Of a stretch of 10,557 bases of DNA, positions 8,010-10,557 are shown one piece after another (within the stretch, counting starts at the first letter, position 1; each line of letters opens with the position of its first letter). The notes under the pieces are model-generated. The model saw nothing but the letters and a program-made list of their open reading frames with translations, had not been told where the DNA came from and did no database searches. This DNA is from Saccoglossus kowalevskii (Eukaryota > Hemichordata > Enteropneusta > Harrimaniidae). Both the position numbers and the translations under genes were made by a program. The stretch lies in NCBI RefSeq assembly GCF_000003605.2, contig NW_003151762.1, positions 19,039 through 29,595 of the forward strand. The letters are read 5' to 3'.

Positions 8010-8365
8010 AAGCCTACTCATAAATTAAAATACCCAGAATTTATTCATTTTGGAGTAAACTGCACTCCAATGGAATATAAGGCTATTGATCTAAAAAAAG
8101 TTGGGGTCACCAGCCTTTTTTTCGAGAAATTGATTGTATTTTAGTGGAAACTCGCCATTTTGACACTATTATAACACTTTTACCACACGTTCCTATGGCA
8201 GAGATATTATGCAATATCTCAAAACCAAAATCTAAATCATATATTGTTAATGATGGGGTACTTTCTGTTGTTCTGAATTATTTAAAAAATCTGGGTTTTA
8301 AAAAGTGTGAAAAAAATGTGTTCGATGGAATTGTTCTAAAAATAGCAATTTTCAAGAAATATTAG
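8010..8365 (+). other. Two abutting unrecognised open frames
   Basis: A 44-codon frame (8010-8141, with an internal ATG at 8070) ends in TAG at 8142-8144. A second frame in another phase begins at that point (from about 8144) and runs 73 codons to TAG at 8363-8365. The first reads as plausible protein (HFGVNCTPMEYKAIDLKKVG and so on), the second as Lys/Val/Leu-rich (LPHVPMAEILCNISKPKS). Together they could be a frameshifted gene fragment, an old repeat, or chance. The perfect hairpin GAGATATT/AATATCTC (8201-8208 and 8213-8220, loop ATGC) lies inside the second frame. This resembles noncoding interspersed repeats as much as a gene. Confidence 0.2.
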
Positions 8366-8504
8366 GACACGTTTCTCAAAAAGCTTAACTGTAATTCACA
8401 AAATAATGCTATTTCATTGTACCATGAGACATTGGCTTCATGATTTACATAATAAACTAATGAACATTGTTATGTGATTTATGACCAATTTTGTCAAAAA
8501 TTAC

Positions 8505-8717
8505 CTTAACATTCCCACCCAGTCCTTGTCGAGCTATTTCCACGAATTTCAGTCCGAAATTTACCAACGATTGCTGAGATAGCTTAAACGTAGCTTTCAA
8601 TAATAGCGCCATCAACTGATTCGCATTGACACTATATTTACGAATCAATCCAACAAACGGATTAACGTGCTTACTTTTCATGCAGGCGGTCATCATGAAT
8701 GCCAGTGTACCCAACAC
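8505..8717 (-). CDS. Candidate internal coding exon, product unknown
   Basis: On the minus strand a textbook acceptor (ttttctttccctgtgtattgtag) ends at 8718. The following 213 bases are open, exactly 71 codons, and stop at GTTAAG|gtaatt, a good donor with the gt at 8504-8503. Both ends fall in phase 0. The peptide looks like genuine soluble or amphipathic protein: a short hydrophobic start (VLGTLAFMMTACM), then HVNPFVGLIRKYSVNANQ, a helical LMALLLKATFKL, and VNFGLKFVEIARQGLGGNVK at the end. Codon use is less A/T-driven than in the surrounding frames. The frame continues 15 codons past the donor to a TAG. I recognise no domain. A partner exon may lie upstream at 9779-9919. Overlapping plus-strand frames (8667-8885) also read fairly well and are the main rival explanation. 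Confidence 0.5.
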
Positions 8718-9067
8718 CTACAATACACAGGGAAAGAAAATCAACTCCAAATCGGCAGCGTGTGCATACAATACAAAAATAAAATCACTGAAGCTTTAGA
8801 AAAACGATACTTAGAAGCAGCAAGTCCTACGTTGTCCAGAAGAATGAAAATTGACGCTGTACCAGAGTATGTAGCTAATATGTAGCACACACTTTCACGC
8901 ACACACACGTAATAATAAATGCATAACACGATGCTAAAACGTCGAAAGTTGTCTTTCTGGCATGCACAAATGACTGCTGGAAGTCTCAAAGGCCGTGAAA
9001 TTAAGAAAAACAACATTACGATAAATGAATTCCTGTACAAAATGGTCTAATAATGTAGTATAATTGA

Positions 9068-9151
9068 TGAGTCACTTTAAATAGCGTCTGCTGATTGGTC
9101 CATTCCAATGTCTCTCGTCGATATAAGATTATGGTTGCTGGGAACGTATCA
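9068..9151 (+). promoter_or_regulatory. Core-promoter-like array (AP-1, CCAAT, TATA, Inr)
   Basis: In order on the plus strand: TGAGTCA (9068-9074), an exact AP-1 site; CTGATTGGTC (9091-9100), an exact match to the NF-Y consensus in reverse; a second CCAAT (9105-9109); ATATAAG (9121-9127); and TCAGCTT with its A at 9151, a fair initiator. The TATA-to-initiator distance is about 29 bases, and NF-Y lies about 55 bases upstream of the inferred start, both typical for metazoan promoters. The inferred transcript runs rightward from about 9151. The first downstream ATG frames are very short, so the product, if any, is spliced or noncoding. Confidence 0.35.
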
Positions 9152-9636
9152 GCTTAGTACAAGTCTAATATCACAACAAATATTTACTTAATTAAAACAA
9201 AATATAGATTGATAATGTGTACAACTTCTCCTTTAAATTCCATATAAGGGGGCAAAATGTGACGATAGGTTAGTATGACGTCATTACACTGATGGTATGC
9301 GATGATATATGGCGGGTGTCACACGTTGAGAAGGATGTGCTCATTCATATCGAAACACTTGGCATCTGTATTTCAGATTTATCTTGCAATATATCTCACT
9401 AATTCGACTATTTACACTTTACTGTGTTACTTTGTATTTGTGGGTATTGTCAGGTGCTTGAATATTTTGGAGTAGCTTGTCGAATGTTTGTAAGTCATTA
9501 TGTGCTCCTGTGTTTTTGTAATAAATGACCACGGATAAGGCTATTGTTTGAGTATATTTTACAATTGTTTCATCATTACGTCATCGGAAATGCTGATAAC
9601 CAATCTACATAAAAAATCAATCATAAACCTGAATGA
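9152..9636. other. No gene seen; contains a palindromic CRE
   Basis: Downstream of the promoter-like array the sequence has only very short frames. TGACGTCA at 9276-9283 is a full cAMP-response palindrome, and a half site (TACGTCA, about 9577-9583) follows. This could be 5' UTR or first intron of a plus-strand transcript, but nothing proves transcription. Confidence 0.35.
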
Positions 9637-9697
9637 GTCATGTGCAGTCACATGACCACCAGCAGTCACGTGACCACCTGCAATCACGTGACCACAT
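9637..9697. promoter_or_regulatory. Triplicated 18-bp E-box repeat
   Basis: Three 18-base units starting gcagtcacatg, gcagtcacgtg and gcaatcacgtg lie head to tail at 9644-9661, 9662-9679 and 9680-9697, with 1-4 differences between them. Units 2 and 3 contain CACGTG inside (G/A)TCACGTGAC, the extended E-box bound by USF/MITF/TFE-type bHLH-zip factors. Unit 1 has CACATG. Unit 1 also forms an exact hairpin with the preceding GTCATGTG (9637-9644 with 9649-9656, loop CAGT). A further GTCACATGAC lies at 9770-9779. This is either a small minisatellite that happens to carry E-boxes or an enhancer-like array. Confidence 0.55.
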
Positions 9698-9778
9698 GCA
9701 TGCTTATGCTTGGGATACTGACTCTAAATGTCATATTCTGTTTATTGTATTCTATTAAATTTACCTTTAGTCACATGA

Positions 9779-9919
9779 CTAACCAGTGTCGTCTTTACAG
9801 ATAAAATGTCCTGTTTTAATCAAGACATTGCCGTTACTCCCTCTCCAATCCCCTTTATGTAATTGCTCTAATATTTTCATTAGAATAAGTGCAACCATTG
9901 CAACGACACGTAACTCTCG
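9779..9919 (-). CDS. Candidate minus-strand coding exon or small ORF
   Basis: The minus-strand frame is open for 46 codons from CGA at 9919 to TAG at 9781-9779. A Met at 9898 in a fair start context (gcaATGg) would give 39 residues. The peptide starts RELRVVAMVALILMKILEQL, then has KGDWRGSNGNVLIKTGHF and ends CKDDTG. Its mix of charged, Gly and hydrophobic residues looks like real protein, unlike most frames here. A clean acceptor was not seen. Possible donors are ATCT|gtaaag within the frame and CACTG|gttagt at its end. On the plus strand a good acceptor (gtcgtctttacag, ending 9800) opens an antisense frame to 9986, so strand is uncertain. It could join the exon at 8505-8717 in one gene; that is inference only. 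Confidence 0.28.
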   Translation of the reverse strand, partial: RELRVVAMVALILMKILEQLHKGDWRGSNGNVLIKTGHFICKDDTG

Positions 9920-10129
9920 TCAAATACACGTGGTATTGAAACATGTCATCGGAAACATGATATTTGCACATGGGTGTATTTATTAAAGTTTAGTTAGAGA
10001 CAACATTGGTTTCTGTTTTAATTAAATGATCACAAAAAAAACAAAACATTATTCAATATCAATCCAGTTTTCCTAGATTAGCTTTATATCACATGGGTAC
10101 AAACAGTGTATCCTATTCATGGTAATAGC
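9920..10129. other. No gene seen
   Basis: AT-rich spacer between the candidate exon and the LINE relic, with an A-rich run (10033-10045 region). No RNA gene or repeat unit was recognised. Confidence 0.5.
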
Positions 10130-10446
10130 TCAGATTGGTGCATGGCCTAGAATGCTTTTACAAGTTACACGCACTATTTTGAAAATTAAGGCTGCTTAAC
10201 AGGAAAGCAGTGTAAAATATTGTGACAGGATCGATTCTTTTCATTAATACGCTGCGCATCGGAATTTTGAATGAGTTGCATTGTTTTCAATTCAAATTCA
10301 AGAACATCCTTGAGTAAACAGTAATCAAGACAAGATATTACAAACGCGCATATCAGCTTTTCTGTGCAATGTTTGTCTATCATATTGCGAATTTTACTGA
10401 TTTTACAAATACATATGCTACCAACAAAATAACACCTGTTTTTCAA
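10130..10446 (-). pseudogene. LINE reverse transcriptase C-terminal relic
   Basis: On the minus strand an 86-codon frame (10446-10186) followed by a frameshifted piece (10186-10130) matches the region after the RT palm in CR1/L2-like elements. Landmarks in order are KISKIRNMIDKHCTEKLICA (family form: I-R-x-x-L...TEKL-x-x-A-F), FVISCLDYC (family F-V-x-S-x-L-D-Y-C), LKTMQLIQNSDAQRI (L-x-x-x-Q-x-x-Q-N-x-A-A-R), LHCFPVKQ (L-H-W-L-P-V), and in the shifted frame FKIVRVTCKSILGHAPI (F-K-I-x-x-x-T-x-K-x-L-x-G-x-A-P). The part that would follow L-D-Y-C (the usual N-S-L-L-x-G-L-P) is shortened. Neither the catalytic palm upstream nor the end of the protein is present, so this is a dead fragment. Its motif set differs from the relic at 5835-6780, so it is probably a different LINE clade. 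Confidence 0.8.
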
Positions 10447-10501
10447 TCAATTTCTCAAACAACCGTAATGTAATAAACTGATATTGGGCACTTGACCCCG
10501 G

Positions 10502-10521
10502 TGATAATCCCGTGATTATCA
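10502..10521. repeat. Perfect 8-bp hairpin
   Basis: TGATAATC (10502-10509) and GATTATCA (10514-10521) are exact reverse complements around a CCGT loop. Nothing nearby assigns it a role. Confidence 0.6.
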
Positions 10522-10557
10522 ATAGCAATCATTATATCTAAGTAGCTTTCCAAAGTC

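Noticed and set aside
8667-8885. 72-codon plus-strand frame with helical-looking KITEALEKRYLEAASP segment
   Set aside because: It overlaps the acceptor and 5' part of the better-supported minus-strand exon and no family is recognised. It remains the main rival reading.
8919-9050. 43-codon plus-strand ORF with basic, protein-like composition
   Set aside because: Frames of this size are common by chance, and no splice or promoter context fits it. The promoter-like array starts after it.
1-10557. CRISPR array, prokaryotic operon, phage or defence system
   Set aside because: No spaced identical repeats with unique spacers, no ribosome binding sites and no gene-dense layout. The splice signals and LINE relics point to an animal genome.

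Overview
This window reads as nuclear DNA of an animal, most likely an invertebrate, although the species cannot be named from it. It is about two-thirds A+T by eye. It has no dense run of long open frames, no ribosome binding sites and no operon layout. What it does have is decayed non-LTR retrotransposon (LINE) pieces, micro- and minisatellites, many small perfect inverted repeats, and a few short open frames bounded by eukaryotic splice signals. Most of the window is intronic or intergenic.

Layout. 1-500: a degenerate tandem repeat of about 30 bp, an 11-C run and a TA-rich tract. 730-840: a tight cluster of small palindromes. 967-1115: a long near-perfect hairpin, probably a foldback or MITE-type element. 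1210-1373: a possible plus-strand terminal exon (acceptor, 47-codon frame, stop, AATAAA). 1380-4500: no recognisable gene, only scattered hairpins. 4504-4542: E-box, CRE and TATA-like sites close together. 5705-5834: a clean 21-bp minisatellite. It lies at the 3' end of a minus-strand LINE relic (5835-6780) that keeps endonuclease signatures and the C-terminal tail but has lost the reverse transcriptase core. 6844-7329: the longest open frame in the window, with no recognised family. 8010-8365: two abutting open frames, not recognised. 8505-8717: the best candidate exon of a host gene, on the minus strand, with a pyrimidine-rich acceptor, a consensus-like donor and 71 codons. 9068-9151: a plus-strand core-promoter-like array (AP-1, NF-Y/CCAAT, TATA, initiator). 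9637-9697: a triplicated 18-bp E-box unit. 9779-9919: a protein-like minus-strand frame that may be another exon. 10130-10446: a second LINE relic, the end of a reverse transcriptase of a different sub-type.

How it fits together. The firmest calls are the two LINE relics, the minisatellite and the long hairpin. The two minus-strand candidate exons could belong to one spliced gene running from right to left, but no product is recognised and no junction is proven. The promoter-like sites point rightward and have no recognised gene downstream. I did not find convincing evidence of an undescribed biological system. The most unusual items are the RT-deleted LINE with its 21-bp repeat tail, the 149-nt hairpin, the orphan 158-codon frame and the E-box array.
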